Positions 63,318 to 64,000 of a DNA stretch of 64,000 bases are shown here, in pieces (the first letter of the stretch is position 1; each line of letters begins with the position of its first letter). Both the position numbers and the translations under genes were made by a program. The notes beneath the pieces were generated by a model. The model searched no databases and was not told where the DNA came from. It saw only the letters and a list, made by a program, of their open reading frames with translations. This DNA comes from Gammaproteobacteria bacterium (GTDB taxonomy: Bacteria > Pseudomonadota > Gammaproteobacteria > UBA6429 > Thiohalophilaceae): the NCBI GenBank assembly GCA_016125505.1, contig WGLP01000002.1, positions 496,001 to 560,000 of the forward strand, given 5' to 3'.

Positions 63318-64000
63318 ATGCCTGCCGCACCACAACGACAATCCTGGGAACTGACTGCATCGTCCGACGATACCGGTTCGGCCGTGGACTACCTTGTTCG
63401 CCATACCGGCATCAGCAAGGGCAAACTCAAGGACGCCATGATCAAGGGTGCGGTCTGGCTGCAGCGCGGCCGGGGTAAACGCAAACGTCTGCGGCGTGCC
63501 ACAAGCGCATTACAGGCGGGCGATGTTTTGATCTTGCATTATGACGCGGAACTGCTGGCGCGCGTACCACCCACAGCGAGCAGGTTATGGCATTGCCGGG
63601 ATTATAGTGTCTGGTACAAGCCGCCGGGCCTGCTCGCACAGGGCAATGAGTACGGCGATCACGCCTCGTTGTTGCGCCAGGCGGAACTGGCCGACCCCTT
63701 GCGTAAACCCGTGTATTTGATTCATCGCCTGGATCGCGAGGCACGTGGCCTGATGCTCATTGCGCACAACCAGACGGCGGCGCGCCATTTGTCGCAAATG
63801 TTTCAGCGGCAGCAGGTCAGTAAATTGTATGAGGTGAAGGTCCTGGGCAAACCTGCCGAGGCGCAGGGCGAGATCAACCAGATGCTCGATGGCAAGGCGG
63901 CAAGGACACGCTATGTTCTGCGAACCCACGATGTAGCGAGTAACACCAGCGTGTTAGATGTCGAGATCGATACCGGGCGCACCCATCAGATTCGCCGCCA
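63318..64000 (+). CDS. RluA-family pseudouridine synthase (3' end outside window)
   Basis: About 227 residues are visible. An N-terminal S4-like region (VDYLVRHTGISKGKLKDAMIKGAVWL) precedes the catalytic domain with WYKPPGLLAQG and HRLDREARGLMLIA, the RluA motif with catalytic Asp; GRTHQIRR is at the end. It acts on rRNA or tRNA; the exact site cannot be told. A TACAAT at 63304-63309 lies 8 nt before the ATG, with no ribosome binding site. Truncated by the window edge. Confidence 0.85.
   Translation, partial: MPAAPQRQSWELTASSDDTGSAVDYLVRHTGISKGKLKDAMIKGAVWLQRGRGKRKRLRRATSALQAGDVLILHYDAELLARVPPTASRLWHCRDYSVWYKPPGLLAQGNEYGDHASLLRQAELADPLRKPVYLIHRLDREARGLMLIAHNQTAARHLSQMFQRQQVSKLYEVKVLGKPAEAQGEINQMLDGKAARTRYVLRTHDVASNTSVLDVEIDTGRTHQIRR

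Overview
The window is a gene-dense piece (about 54% GC by eye) of a gammaproteobacterial chromosome. The evidence is the gene set: Mpl, an Rsd/AlgQ-type anti-sigma-70 factor, TrhP, Lhr, RlmD, UbiX, a PhoP/PhoQ-like pair and a GGDEF-EAL protein, all of gammaproteobacterial type. A complete Isp-type [NiFe] hydrogenase operon, best known from purple sulfur bacteria such as Thiocapsa, points to a Chromatiales-like or related chemolithotrophic lineage. That placement is inference. I found no phage genes, transposases, CRISPR arrays, rRNA or tRNA genes.

Layout. 1-11.5 kb: housekeeping genes, namely a truncated metallophosphoesterase, ppa, adk with a long histone-H1-like Lys/Ala tail, a PLD-type cardiolipin synthase-like gene, rnd, mpl, ubiX, a LON-domain protein, hemL, thiE and thiD. 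11.7-13.6 kb: a glycerophosphodiesterase overlapping a short GlpD-like FAD dehydrogenase. 13.8-17.8 kb: two lipoproteins and an endonuclease/exonuclease/phosphatase-family protein. 17.8-23.5 kb: the hydrogenase operon hynD-hupH-hynS-isp1-isp2-hynL on the minus strand. 23.6-33.1 kb: GST, an FGGY kinase, trhP, a sulfurtransferase, rsd, a double-receiver protein, two small ORFs and a lytic transglycosylase. 33.4-44.3 kb: ilvD, a MazG-like pyrophosphohydrolase, GGDEF-EAL, a MoaD-like protein, Nudix, DUF523-DUF1722, a MobA-like nucleotidyltransferase, a glutamine amidotransferase, then a PhoPQ-like system with a PepSY protein and a His/Arg-rich exported protein. 44.5-64 kb: a phosphodiesterase, Lhr, SlyD, a PP2C phosphatase, an exported methyltransferase, a PutP-like symporter, YihY, a tight run msrA / PLA2-like / DUF924 / SET / unknown / quinone reductase / rlmD, and a truncated pseudouridine synthase.

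How genes work together. HynSL would exchange electrons with the quinone pool and/or a thiol-disulfide couple through cytochrome b Isp1 and the HdrD-like Isp2. HynD and the HupH-like protein mature the two subunits. No hyp genes are in the window. The phosphodiesterase and GlpD-like enzyme (and, more remotely, the FGGY kinase) could form a glycerol-3-phosphate salvage route. The PhoPQ-like pair is co-transcribed with a PepSY protein, and a direct-repeat operator candidate lies in front of the neighbouring His-rich exported protein.

The least expected features are the basic tail on adenylate kinase, a receiver domain whose phospho-acceptor Asp is Ala, a MoaD-like protein without the GG terminus, a methyltransferase with a signal peptide, a secreted PLA2-like protein, and two large intergenic palindromic elements. 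No obviously new multi-gene system is visible. All functional calls come from reading motifs and gene order; no database search was run.
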